A stretch of DNA of 21,240 bases from Caryophanales bacterium UBA6331 (GCA_002438065.1 DJSP01000111.1:586-21825), one strand, 5' to 3'; shown: positions 1 through 6,988, counted from the first letter of the stretch. Notes: generated by a model not told the origin, from the letters alone. Numbers and translations: made by a program.

Positions 1-431
1 ACATTTCTAGCTTTTAATTGTTCTTCTTTAGTCATATCATCAATATTTATTTTACCTGATAATGCTGATTTAACAGCGTAATTTAAATTTGATGGTGTAA
101 TAACTAAAGATTTATCAGATTTATCATCTATTTTAGCATTCGTTGCTAAAACTGTATAAATATATCCATTATTAATATCTAATCCATTGCCTACTTTAAT
201 AATACCTAATTTATCTCTTGTAGCAATGTCAGTATTTTTAACATAATTACTTAAATCTACACTAACATTATAATTAATTGTTTTATCTTGATTTATTTTA
301 ACAAGACCTTTTTCTGTCATTATATATATTGAAAATTCTGTTAAAAATTCATCAAAATATCCAGAATCAAGTTTTGATTGTAAATCTGTTATTGTATATA
401 TATTTGAAAATTGAATTGATTCAAGAATCAT
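1..431 (-). CDS. Phage tail fibre-like protein, N-terminal ~143 aa (3' end outside window)
   Basis: Open frame starting at ATG 429-431, with TTGGAGGTG seven bases upstream, and running off the left edge of the window. The product begins MILESIQFSNIYTITDLQSK. It contains KLGIIKVGNGLDINNGYIY (about residues 75-93), a pattern common in phage fibre and collar proteins (K-L-G-x-I-K-V-G-x-G-L), and then LVITPSNLNYAVKSAL, another frequent fibre linker. It follows the 574-aa fibre gene by 14 bases, so it is probably co-transcribed and also part of the adsorption apparatus. The receptor-binding C-terminus is not in the window, so its specificity cannot be judged. Fibre-like identity is inferred from these short motifs and the neighbours. 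Confidence 0.8.
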   Translation of the reverse strand, partial: MILESIQFSNIYTITDLQSKLDSGYFDEFLTEFSIYIMTEKGLVKINQDKTINYNVSVDLSNYVKNTDIATRDKLGIIKVGNGLDINNGYIYTVLATNAKIDDKSDKSLVITPSNLNYAVKSALSGKINIDDMTKEEQLKARN

Positions 432-445
432 AATAACACCTCCAA

Positions 446-2170
446 TTAACTCAATGATTCAATTTTTATTGTCCTAACATTTGTTCCGGTTTGAGAATGA
501 ATTACTAATTTAAATGCAGGTGTATAATTATTTTTATAATCAGGTGCACCTTTTTTAGTAGCAATATAGCATCTCATATCAATTGGATTAGAATAAGTTT
601 CTTGAATATTATCGCCAGATATATCCCATTTTTTATTATTATTTGTAAATTTAGCATTTGTTCCTGTATAACAATTAAACGTAGTATTTATATATCCATT
701 ACCACGAGTATTAAACCAAGTTCCATATAATGTTATTTCACAATCATCTCCACATTCAGATGAAATAGCATCTAAATCTAAATAAATACTTTCATAATAT
801 TTAGTATTAGCGTTTTCAGAACCACCACCTGTATTATCTCCAGCCCATGCTAATAATGTTTTATTATTACGAACTATTGAATTATTTTGTTTATAACCAA
901 TAGTACCATTTACATTATTACTATTTAATTCAGTTACTGTATCTAAATCCTTACCATCATTTCCTGTATAATAATAATTAATAATCATATAATCCATTGC
1001 ATGCCCACTAATTGTTTTAGATGGTGTAATTCCACATTCTAATGTACAATCAATAGGAACGTATATTTCAAAACAATGTAAATTATTTTTTATATTATCT
1101 TTATAATTTCTTATTTTAAAATCTACAGGAATACCATTTTTATGACAAAATGGTTTATTTAAAAATACCCAACCAAAATCATATAATTTATTTGTAGATA
1201 CTTCATTCCAACCAGCAACTAAATCAACAACAATAGAATTAACTTTATCATTTACTTCATTAATCGCAATTGGAATTATTTTAGAATCTGTTTTTAATTT
1301 ATTATCTACAATTGTTTGATAACCGGTACCAACAGATGGATCAACAGTTTCACTTACTTTATTATCTACATATTCTTTGTTAACTAATAATCTAGATAAT
1401 TCCGAATTACTTATATCTTCTTTAGAAACATCAAATATCGAATTCCCATATAAATTAGCATCTTTAAATTTAGATGAATCATAAGGATTATTTTTATTAT
1501 TTATATGAGCATTTATTTTATCATCTAAAAACTTTTTCCATTTATATATAACTCCACTCGTAACTAAATTTTCAGAATTTTCAGTAATATCATCATCTAA
1601 AGTATATGATATTAAAGAATATTTAATATTATGAGCTTTAGCATATTCCTCAGCAGTAGAATGTTTATAACAAATAATTTTTAAATTTGGACAATTATCA
1701 AAAGCAGTATCTGCAATAGATGTAACATTAAAAGGTATTAATAAACAACCTAAATTAGTACATCCATTAAAAGCATCTGCTTCTATTGATTTTATGGATT
1801 TAGGAATATTAATTCGAGTTAAATTTGTACAATTAGAAAAACATTTAGATGGAATAACATGTATTGTATTAGGAATTGTCATATCAGACAAATATTTATT
1901 ATCTTTAAAACTACCAGATTTTATAGTTGTAACATTAGCCCACATATGAGATGCACTATTACCATATTTAACTCTATATGGCATAACTGCATTAGATATA
2001 TTATTTACTTTAAAACCTGTAATTTCTGAAACTTTATTTTTTTCATCAACTGTATAAGTAAATATATCTTGACTAGATGGTACAACATCATTATCATAAT
2101 AGTGTGAATCTATTTCAATTTCAGTAACTCTTTTTATTAATTTATGAGGTACTCCAAATAAGAATCCCAT
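446..2170 (-). CDS. Phage tail fibre / adhesin with BspA-type leucine-rich repeats (574 aa)
   Basis: Residues about 80-185 form a BspA-like LRR_5 block: successive units such as IPKSIKSIEADAFNGCTNL and IPFNVTSIADTAFDNCPNL, closed by the usual cap STAEEYAKAHNIKY. A fibre linker follows, with ENSENLVTSGVIYKW (~200) and YQTIVDNKLKTDSKIIPIAI (~285), both typical of phage fibre/collar regions. The C-terminal ~270 residues are beta-rich, unrecognised and probably the tip. LRRs of this type are known from bacterial surface and phage receptor-binding proteins, so a role in host or mucosal surface recognition is inferred. The start is ATG 2168-2170, preceded by AAGGATATGGTGATG, a moderate ribosome site. 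Start and stop spacing to the flanking 98-aa and 143+-aa genes indicates one operon. Confidence 0.85.
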   Translation of the reverse strand: MGFLFGVPHKLIKRVTEIEIDSHYYDNDVVPSSQDIFTYTVDEKNKVSEITGFKVNNISNAVMPYRVKYGNSASHMWANVTTIKSGSFKDNKYLSDMTIPNTIHVIPSKCFSNCTNLTRINIPKSIKSIEADAFNGCTNLGCLLIPFNVTSIADTAFDNCPNLKIICYKHSTAEEYAKAHNIKYSLISYTLDDDITENSENLVTSGVIYKWKKFLDDKINAHINNKNNPYDSSKFKDANLYGNSIFDVSKEDISNSELSRLLVNKEYVDNKVSETVDPSVGTGYQTIVDNKLKTDSKIIPIAINEVNDKVNSIVVDLVAGWNEVSTNKLYDFGWVFLNKPFCHKNGIPVDFKIRNYKDNIKNNLHCFEIYVPIDCTLECGITPSKTISGHAMDYMIINYYYTGNDGKDLDTVTELNSNNVNGTIGYKQNNSIVRNNKTLLAWAGDNTGGGSENANTKYYESIYLDLDAISSECGDDCEITLYGTWFNTRGNGYINTTFNCYTGTNAKFTNNNKKWDISGDNIQETYSNPIDMRCYIATKKGAPDYKNNYTPAFKLVIHSQTGTNVRTIKIESLS

Positions 2171-2176
2171 ACATCA

Positions 2177-2473
2177 TCACCATATCCTTCTACTAACGCA
2201 AATATAACCATCTGCATCGGCTTTGACATATAATTTTTTCTTATCTTTTCTATAAAAGATATATTCATTATAAGTATTGCCATCAGTAATCGTTAAATAA
2301 TTTCCTGCCTTTCCAGTTTCATCTAAAGTAAAATCATTTTCTTCCGAAACAAATATAACACCATCTGTATAATTAACTATATCAGCTCTAGCAATTGTAG
2401 GAAATTCAATTTCTACAACATCTCCAGCAGCCATTTTTATGGTTATTACATTTTCACATTTAAAGCTATTCAA
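2177..2473 (-). CDS. Small beta-rich phage protein, probably virion-associated (98 aa)
   Basis: TTG start at 2471-2473, supported by AGAAGGTGA seven bases upstream; the next in-frame ATG (residue 14) has no ribosome site. The protein lacks a signal peptide or membrane segment and appears to be all beta: short alternating strands with VNYTDGVIFVSEENDF in the middle and DADGYICVSRRIW at the end. It sits six bases before the 574-aa fibre gene, so it could be a small fibre accessory, decoration or Ig-like head/tail protein. The stop is TGA followed directly by a second in-frame TGA, unlike its mostly TAA neighbours. The family is not recognised with certainty; the structural role is inferred from context only. 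Confidence 0.75.
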   Translation of the reverse strand: MNSFKCENVITIKMAAGDVVEIEFPTIARADIVNYTDGVIFVSEENDFTLDETGKAGNYLTITDGNTYNEYIFYRKDKKKLYVKADADGYICVSRRIW

Positions 2474-2494
2474 TTTATTTCACCTTCTTTTTAT

Positions 2495-2887
2495 CTAAAT
2501 TGAAATCGGATCGTTTTTCTGTGGCTTCTTTTTAGCAGCCTCTCTATAAGCATCATCACCTGCAATTGTTTTAAGTGTATGTAATAAATGATCTACATAT
2601 CTTTCTAATTCTTTAATATATTGATCATATTGTTTATAACTTGCAATGTCAGTTGCTAATTCGATCATACGAGTTTTTAATGTTTCAATTTCCGCTCTTA
2701 ATTCTTCATTTTCTTTCTTTTGTTCACGTAATTCAGTTTTCATTTCTGAATATAATTTTTGCCATTCTTCAGTGGTTGTTTTTTCTATGTCACAATTTGT
2801 TTTTTTGTTATTAATCATCATATTTAATAATTGAGTAACGCCACCACCACATATAGCAGCTATTACTATTTTAATAATCTCCATCAT
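2495..2887 (-). CDS. Membrane-anchored coiled-coil protein in the lysis region (130 aa)
   Basis: One N-terminal hydrophobic segment (MMEIIKIVIAAICGGGVTQL, about residues 1-22) is followed by a long charged heptad-rich helix containing ELREQKKENEELRAEIETLK. It ends in a second helical stretch and a Lys-rich tail. This is the layout of a single-pass protein with a cytoplasmic or external coiled coil. I chose ATG 2885-2887 because AAGGTGGTGAG lies about seven bases upstream. An in-frame ATG nine codons earlier (2912-2914) has no ribosome site but remains possible, giving 139 aa. It directly follows the holin and a terminator hairpin, so a holin partner, antiholin or spanin-like role is conceivable but not shown. 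The stop is TAG. Confidence 0.78.
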   Translation of the reverse strand: MMEIIKIVIAAICGGGVTQLLNMMINNKKTNCDIEKTTTEEWQKLYSEMKTELREQKKENEELRAEIETLKTRMIELATDIASYKQYDQYIKELERYVDHLLHTLKTIAGDDAYREAAKKKPQKNDPISI

Positions 2888-2941
2888 AATAGTACTCACC
2901 ACCTTTTTTGACATGCATTTATATTTTTATTTTATTAAAAT

Positions 2942-2987
2942 AAAAGAAGCAGATTAGTGAGTGTTTAAACTATAATCTGCCTCTTTT
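2942..2987 (-). terminator. Rho-independent terminator after the holin gene
   Basis: The arms 2942-2956 and 2973-2987 form a 15-bp stem around a 16-base loop that includes the palindrome GTTTAAAC. The single non-Watson-Crick position is a G-U wobble in the minus-strand transcript but an A-C mismatch in the plus-strand transcript, so the hairpin is built for the direction of the genes. On the minus strand the stem runs into TTCTTTTATTTTA, a T-rich tract. It lies about 40 bases after the holin stop and before the coiled-coil gene, which therefore needs readthrough or its own promoter. Confidence 0.85.
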
Positions 2988-3027
2988 TATAATAGTTTTA
3001 ACTATATTTATTGACTTTTATTTACCT

Positions 3028-3282
3028 TTATACATTAGATGACTTTGATTCTTTAAGTTGTTTCTTTAATTCATCAGCTTCAATGGCTGCTTGACTAAAG
3101 GAATTATTTTTCCACCAAGCAATTCCTGAAGTAATTAATGTTGCAATTAATGTACAAATCTGATAAACACTATCTTCAGTAAATGGTAAAGCATCTTTAC
3201 CAACAATAGCTAAAACCTGATTGATTAATGCTAATGCTAATACAATGGTACGTGCAATAGTATCTGACTTAATATCTTTCAT
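3028..3282 (-). CDS. Phage holin, SPP1 family (84 aa)
   Basis: Small protein with two hydrophobic helices, ARTIVLALALINQVLAIVG (about 10-28) and QICTLIATLITSGIAWW (about 41-57). These are joined by an acidic turn and followed by a charged tail rich in Lys, Glu and Ser. The pattern TIARTIVLALALINQVLA ... AWWKNNSFSQAA is characteristic of SPP1-type holins of Firmicute phages, and the length matches the family. Holins make lesions in the cytoplasmic membrane at the end of infection so that endolysin reaches the cell wall. The ATG is preceded by GGAGGATTATATT. No endolysin gene lies beside it in this window; the gene sits between a secreted protein and a coiled-coil membrane protein. Confidence 0.93.
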   Translation of the reverse strand: MKDIKSDTIARTIVLALALINQVLAIVGKDALPFTEDSVYQICTLIATLITSGIAWWKNNSFSQAAIEADELKKQLKESKSSNV

Positions 3283-3301
3283 AATATAATCCTCCTTTAT
3301 A

Positions 3302-4015
3302 TTACTTCTTATATTCTAATCTAACATCACTTTGACAATAATAATATCTAAGTGGTGTAGATCCACTAAACCTTGCATCAATTGTAGATTCACTTAATGC
3401 ATTTTCTTCTACTAAAAATGAAGAATCAGTAGCATTTTTATCTAATAGATCATACCAGTTATTTCCAATTTTGTAATATATTTTGTTTCCACCATATACA
3501 ATTGAATCTGCAACATTTCTTGCAGTTAACCATGAACTATCTAATGCATAAACATCTCTACCATAAATTACATCATTATTAGCAATTGTATTTAATGTAA
3601 ATTTATCTCCAGACTTTGGAGGTGTATATGTTTGTCTAACTACTGGAGCATTACTATCATTACCAATACCTACAGTTAATGTCTTGCCTATAAATTCATC
3701 TCTTACATTAAACTTAAATAAGAATGAATGATTGTTACCTGCAGTAATTTGATTAATGTATGCAATTTTTGCATTAGCGTTTCCACTAGTTAATGATTTA
3801 GCATCTGCCTCAGTACCTAATGTTAATAAAATAGTAATTTGATCTCCTTGAGTTACATTTTTAATATAACCATATACTTCACATTTACCAGTTTCACTAA
3901 TAGTAAATGTTTTAATATATGTTTGTGGGTTAGCTGCTTCAACAGCAACTACTGAATTGAATAATATGGAGAATGTAAATAATACTCCAAGTAAAATTGA
4001 ATTTAATTTTTTCAT
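3302..4015 (-). CDS. Secreted protein with Sec signal peptide (237 aa)
   Basis: A clear Sec signal peptide: MKKLNSILLG, a hydrophobic core to about residue 24, and VEA|AN as the likely cleavage site after residue 27. No lipobox cysteine, LPxTG motif or C-terminal anchor is present, so the mature protein should be released or wall-associated. Residues about 30-135 resemble an Ig-like beta-sandwich (FTISETGKCEVYGYIKN ... IAYINQITAGNNHSFLF). The second half has an aromatic-rich segment (NKIYYKIGNNWYDLL) of unknown fold. The ATG is preceded by TAAGGAGGATA. It lies 15 bases after the 122-aa membrane-associated gene and 19 before the holin. A phage-encoded exported protein could alter the host surface, block superinfection or assist lysis; none of these is demonstrated. 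Confidence 0.82.
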   Translation of the reverse strand: MKKLNSILLGVLFTFSILFNSVVAVEAANPQTYIKTFTISETGKCEVYGYIKNVTQGDQITILLTLGTEADAKSLTSGNANAKIAYINQITAGNNHSFLFKFNVRDEFIGKTLTVGIGNDSNAPVVRQTYTPPKSGDKFTLNTIANNDVIYGRDVYALDSSWLTARNVADSIVYGGNKIYYKIGNNWYDLLDKNATDSSFLVEENALSESTIDARFSGSTPLRYYYCQSDVRLEYKK

Positions 4016-4030
4016 ATTATTTTATCCTCC

Positions 4031-4399
4031 TTATTTCTTTGTATATATTAACTTATCTTCTTCATTAAAACTACCAGTACCACAAATATCACCTTGTTTA
4101 TACATTTTAAATGTTAGGTTATCATGATTTGTAAATACTAAAGGAATTGATTTAAATGTTCCATCAGGCATTAAAGCATTATCTACATATGAATCATTAA
4201 CATACATTTCAACTAAATCAACCGATTCTTCTTGAGGAATATCAATCTTCATCTCTGAAACATATTGAGAATTAACATATATATTATATGGAATTTCAAT
4301 TGTTTGTGGTGTTAATGTTGTTACCAATGTAGCCGCAGTAATTGCGACAGCTCCAATACCTCCTGACATTGCCGAAATTTTTTTTGAATTTTTTGTCAT
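4031..4399 (-). CDS. Small membrane-anchored or exported protein with shared beta domain (122 aa)
   Basis: The N-terminus has a basic stretch (MTKNSKKISAM) and a hydrophobic segment to about residue 30 (GGIGAVAITAATLVTTLTP), fitting a signal anchor or uncleaved signal. The rest is beta-rich and includes VEMYVNDSYVDNALMPDGTF followed by SIPLVF and LTFKMYKQGD. This pattern recurs in the two upstream genes as YKIF[IL] ... F[VI]T[AT]P[VF][LI]F ... YKD/YDE, so the three are probably related by duplication. GGAGGAAAGACA precedes the ATG. Position next to the secreted protein and holin suggests an envelope role, but no known family is recognised. Confidence 0.78.
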   Translation of the reverse strand: MTKNSKKISAMSGGIGAVAITAATLVTTLTPQTIEIPYNIYVNSQYVSEMKIDIPQEESVDLVEMYVNDSYVDNALMPDGTFKSIPLVFTNHDNLTFKMYKQGDICGTGSFNEEDKLIYTKK

Positions 4400-4441
4400 T
4401 GTCTTTCCTCCTAAAATTTTAAAGTTATTTTGTTTATAATT

Positions 4442-4996
4442 TTATTTTATTGGATTTGTATAAGTAGTTAAAATGCCACAAGAAATTTTATCATTTTTAA
4501 ATGTAGGAATTATATTTAATACCAATATTTCATCAGCATCTTTATATAATTTTACCTGCATGTTTATTTTATCTTCAAATAAAACCGGAGCTGTTACAAA
4601 ACCTTCTCCAATATTAATTGAATTACTAATGTCTGTTTCATCTATAAATATTTTATAAGTATCAGCTAAAATTGGATATACTATATTCATATCAAAACTA
4701 CCAGAAGCTCCAGCTATTAATTGTGTAATGCTCCAATATCCAAAGCAACCTTTTAATTCATTTACATCTGATGATTGTAATGGAACTAATTTTTTATTTA
4801 GAATTTGATATTGTTCTCCTGTTTCTTTAACACCAATTATTTGTGTATCATATGCAATTGGATTATTTTCAGCATAATCTTTAGCTTCTAGATATGTTTC
4901 AAAACATGAAGATTCATCCAATGGAAAATCTGCTAATCTACGTATTGTACTTGGATGTTCTACATATCCATAAGAATAACCATTATCAGTAATCAA
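4442..4996 (-). CDS. Two-domain small phage protein, intact paralogue of the split gene upstream (184 aa)
   Basis: TTG start (4994-4996) with TGAGGTGA six bases upstream; no nearby ATG competes. Residues about 32-70 form a compact domain (YLEAKDYAENNPIAYDTQII then GVKETGEQYQIL) of the kind seen in gut-phage structural proteins: an amphipathic helix, then Y-x-x-Q-[IL]-[IV]. Residues about 85-165 form a beta-rich domain with YKIFIDETDISNSI, FVTAPVLF and VKLYKDADEIL. Both domains align without large gaps to the interrupted gene at 5015-5575, and the second also to the 122-aa protein. There is no signal peptide or membrane segment. A minor virion component is the most economical guess. Confidence 0.82.
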   Translation of the reverse strand: MITDNGYSYGYVEHPSTIRRLADFPLDESSCFETYLEAKDYAENNPIAYDTQIIGVKETGEQYQILNKKLVPLQSSDVNELKGCFGYWSITQLIAGASGSFDMNIVYPILADTYKIFIDETDISNSINIGEGFVTAPVLFEDKINMQVKLYKDADEILVLNIIPTFKNDKISCGILTTYTNPIK

Positions 4997-5014
4997 CTTC
5001 GATCACCTCACTTT

Positions 5015-5437
5015 TTAAAGAATGTCATTTATCAAAACACCTGTTATTAAATTTGCTTCATTCACAGTATGAATCATTTTATATTTATCTATTAAAGTTT
5101 TATTTTCATCATAACAATAAACAAGTACTTCATTTTCAGAAGAAAATATAAATGGAGTTGTAATAAATTCTTCATCATGCTCTAAATAATCAGTAATAAA
5201 ATCTGTATTTAGAAATATTTTATAATACTTAGTTTTATCTGGTAAACTAAAAGTTACTGAACTAGTCAAGTTGCTTAAACGAGGTTTAATAGTATAATAT
5301 CCTTTGTAATCATATAAACCTCGTTTAATTAACTCTGACAGACATAAAGGGGTAAATAACTTATGATAAAATTTATCACTTGTATCAAAAACCATTATAT
5401 AGTATTTAATACCTTGATTATTTTTTGTAGCAACCAA
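5015..5437 (-). CDS. 3' part of a nonsense-interrupted small phage gene (140 aa open frame)
   Basis: This frame can begin at TTG 5435-5437, but no Shine-Dalgarno sequence lies at a usable distance. The next ATG (about residue 14) has none either, so independent translation is doubtful. It contains GQLVATKNNQ's continuation (YYIMVF), then a beta domain with YYKIFLNTDFITDYL, FITTPFIF and VYCYDENKTL. These match the second domain of the neighbouring 184-aa protein position by position. It is in the same reading frame as the 36-codon ORF just upstream, separated only by one TAA and nine further codons, and is best read as the C-terminal three quarters of that gene. Confidence 0.6.
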   Translation of the reverse strand: MVATKNNQGIKYYIMVFDTSDKFYHKLFTPLCLSELIKRGLYDYKGYYTIKPRLSNLTSSVTFSLPDKTKYYKIFLNTDFITDYLEHDEEFITTPFIFSSENEVLVYCYDENKTLIDKYKMIHTVNEANLITGVLINDIL

Positions 5438-5464
5438 CTGTCCATAATAACATTTAGAATTTGT

Positions 5465-5575
5465 TTATCCATATTTAATAATGTCATCAATATTAGATAA
5501 CCATACAAAGTCTTCAACTTCACCAGATAAATACTTAGCTTTGTTTATAATTAAAAACTTATCATAAGTATTCAT
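5465..5575 (-). CDS. 5' part of the nonsense-interrupted gene (36 aa)
   Basis: Starts at ATG 5573-5575 with TTAGGGGAAA about nine bases upstream and ends at TAA 5465-5467. The peptide begins MNTYDKFLIINKAKYL and ends with SNIDDIIKYG. Its last ~12 residues correspond to the helix of the first domain of the 184-aa protein (TYLEAKDYA), and the match carries on beyond the stop in the same frame. On its own it would be a truncated, probably unstable peptide. It follows the 44-aa ORF by 25 bases. Confidence 0.55.
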   Translation of the reverse strand: MNTYDKFLIINKAKYLSGEVEDFVWLSNIDDIIKYG

Positions 5576-5600
5576 GTGAAATTTCCCCTAATACTAAAAT

Positions 5601-5735
5601 TTATTCATCTTTAGCTTTTAATTCATTTGCATAAGCAATTGCACCAGCACGATGTTTCTTAGGAATCTTTGTTTCAGTAATTTCGCCTCTATACAATTTT
5701 AAACCATATAATTTTTCAAAACATGTATAAGTCAT
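5601..5735 (-). CDS. Small hypothetical phage protein (44 aa)
   Basis: Its ATG (5733-5735) overlaps the TAA of the 407-aa gene in a TAATG junction, the classical arrangement for translational coupling, and GAGGTAATGAATAATG supplies a Shine-Dalgarno sequence. The product starts MTYTCFEKLYGLKLYRG and ends with AIAYANELKAKDE; it is basic in the middle and probably helical at the end. Its size and place right after a coiled-coil-containing fibre gene recall the XkdX position of PBSX-like phages, but I see no convincing XkdX sequence match. Function unknown. Confidence 0.65.
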   Translation of the reverse strand: MTYTCFEKLYGLKLYRGEITETKIPKKHRAGAIAYANELKAKDE

Positions 5736-6958
5736 TATTCATTACCTCCTACATTAGTTTCCTCATCTGTTGTTTCAGTATTTTCTGTTGTAGAATCATC
5801 TACATCAGTTTCATCTTTAACAACTTCAGAAGTATCATTATTTTCATTATTTGTTTCATCCTTTGATTCTACATCTTCAGATTTATTATCTTCTTCAGTG
5901 TCATTTTTAACTTCTTCCTGTTTAACTACTACATAAGTATTATCTTCTTTATTAACAACATAACCTTCAGCAACAAATGTTCCTGCATCAACATCATCAC
6001 CATTTGTAGGATCAAAGTTTTCAAATGTTCCACCTGTAACAAGAATTACACCATTTGAACCATTCTTTTTATTTAATACATAATATCTATTACTCCATGC
6101 AGCGTCAGTTGAATAATAACCATCACTAATATCAACTTCTCCTGTAGCAGATACATAAATACATGTATTACCTTCATTATTTTCATCTGCACCTACTGAA
6201 TACTTAACATTTCCAGCTAATGTAAATTTACCAGCACTAGCTTTAATTGCAGTATATGAACCACCAGTACCACCACGAATTTCACCTTTACCAACAATTG
6301 TAACATCACATTTACCAGATCTACTAGCAAATACATCTTTCTTTGATTCAATTTTATGTCCATTTAAATCAATTGTTAATTGTTTATTCATATAAATTTC
6401 TGAATCTAAATCTACATCTTCAGGTAATGTTATTGTATCTCCATCTTTAGCATCATCAATAGCTTTTACTAAATCAAATACTTCAGGAACCTCAGGTTGA
6501 GGATCTTCAGGAGTTTCATCTGATCCACTATCACCAGGATTTTCTGGATTTGAAGAATCAGGATTCTCATCTGGATTTTCAGGTGTATCAGGTTCTTCAT
6601 CATCAGAATCATCTCCACCTAATTCTAATAACGCTGCATCTAATGCCATTAAACAATCTTGTGTTAATGATAATTCATCTCTTAATGATTGATTCTCATC
6701 TTTTAAATATTTAACCTGTTCAACAGGGGTTAAATCATTAAAGGTAATATCAGAATATTCTACTTCAATAACTTGAGTATCACTATTATAGAATAATTCT
6801 ATTTTTTTACCTTCAATTCCCATTGGATCAGTATAATCAGCATCTATAAATCCAGTATTTTCTAATAACTCAACTTTATCTTCATTTAGTGGTGCTGAAA
6901 TTGATTGAACTTTTTTTCTTCCATCTTCTTCAATAGAATAATGTACAATACGTTTCAT
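5735..6958 (-). CDS. Phage structural protein with coiled coil, beta-helix and acidic low-complexity segments (407 aa)
   Basis: Residues 1-75 form a beta-rich N-terminal module (VQSISAPLNEDKVELLENTG, then KKIELFYNSDTQVIEVEY). About 76-112 is a short coiled coil (TPVEQVKYLKDENQSLRDEL) like those at the end of many Firmicute phage tail proteins. About 114-160 is a Pro/Asp/Glu linker with repeated PENP/PEDP units. About 160-345 is a parallel beta-helix or stacked-strand domain (LTIDLNGHKIE, VTIVGKGEIRG, GVILVTGGTFENFD). The last ~60 residues are almost wholly Asp, Glu, Asn, Thr and Ser. AGAGGTAAATAAT precedes the ATG. Together with its neighbours it is probably a tail or baseplate appendage; the acidic segments look flexible and may bind divalent cations or act as spacers. 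Confidence 0.82.
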   Translation of the reverse strand: MKRIVHYSIEEDGRKKVQSISAPLNEDKVELLENTGFIDADYTDPMGIEGKKIELFYNSDTQVIEVEYSDITFNDLTPVEQVKYLKDENQSLRDELSLTQDCLMALDAALLELGGDDSDDEEPDTPENPDENPDSSNPENPGDSGSDETPEDPQPEVPEVFDLVKAIDDAKDGDTITLPEDVDLDSEIYMNKQLTIDLNGHKIESKKDVFASRSGKCDVTIVGKGEIRGGTGGSYTAIKASAGKFTLAGNVKYSVGADENNEGNTCIYVSATGEVDISDGYYSTDAAWSNRYYVLNKKNGSNGVILVTGGTFENFDPTNGDDVDAGTFVAEGYVVNKEDNTYVVVKQEEVKNDTEEDNKSEDVESKDETNNENNDTSEVVKDETDVDDSTTENTETTDEETNVGGNE

Positions 6959-6988
6959 ATTATTTACCTCTTTTCATATTTATTTATT

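Larger units (their letters stand above)
5015..5575 (-). pseudogene. Paralogue of the 184-aa gene split by an in-frame TAA (185 sense codons)
   Basis: Reading from ATG 5573-5575 through the TAA at 5465-5467 gives 185 sense codons, almost the length of the intact 184-aa neighbour. Around the stop, Y-G-stop-T-N-S-K-C-Y-Y-G-Q-L-V-A aligns without gaps to Y-A-E-N-N-P-I-A-Y-D-T-Q-I-I-G of that neighbour, so the stop falls where the sister has Glu (GAA). GAA to TAA, or CAA to TAA, is a single base change. The upstream start has AGGGG nine bases ahead, while the downstream piece has no ribosome site. A real inactivating mutation, a sequencing error, or two separately made fragments are all possible; TAA is the normal stop of nearly every gene here, so recoding is unlikely. 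Confidence 0.72.

Noticed and set aside
2646..2834. Hydrophobic plus-strand open frame of 62 codons that could look like a small membrane protein
   Set aside because: It is antisense to the coiled coil; Glu/Lys-rich codons read backwards give Phe/Leu/Ser-rich peptide, which explains the hydrophobicity.
5465..5467. Stop-codon reassignment or programmed readthrough at the internal TAA
   Set aside because: TAA ends nearly every gene here, TAG and TGA also end genes, and the following bases (ACA) resemble no known readthrough context. A nonsense mutation or read error is simpler.
5601..5735. Calling the 44-aa ORF XkdX
   Set aside because: Only size and position fit; I cannot see the family's conserved residues, so it is left as hypothetical.
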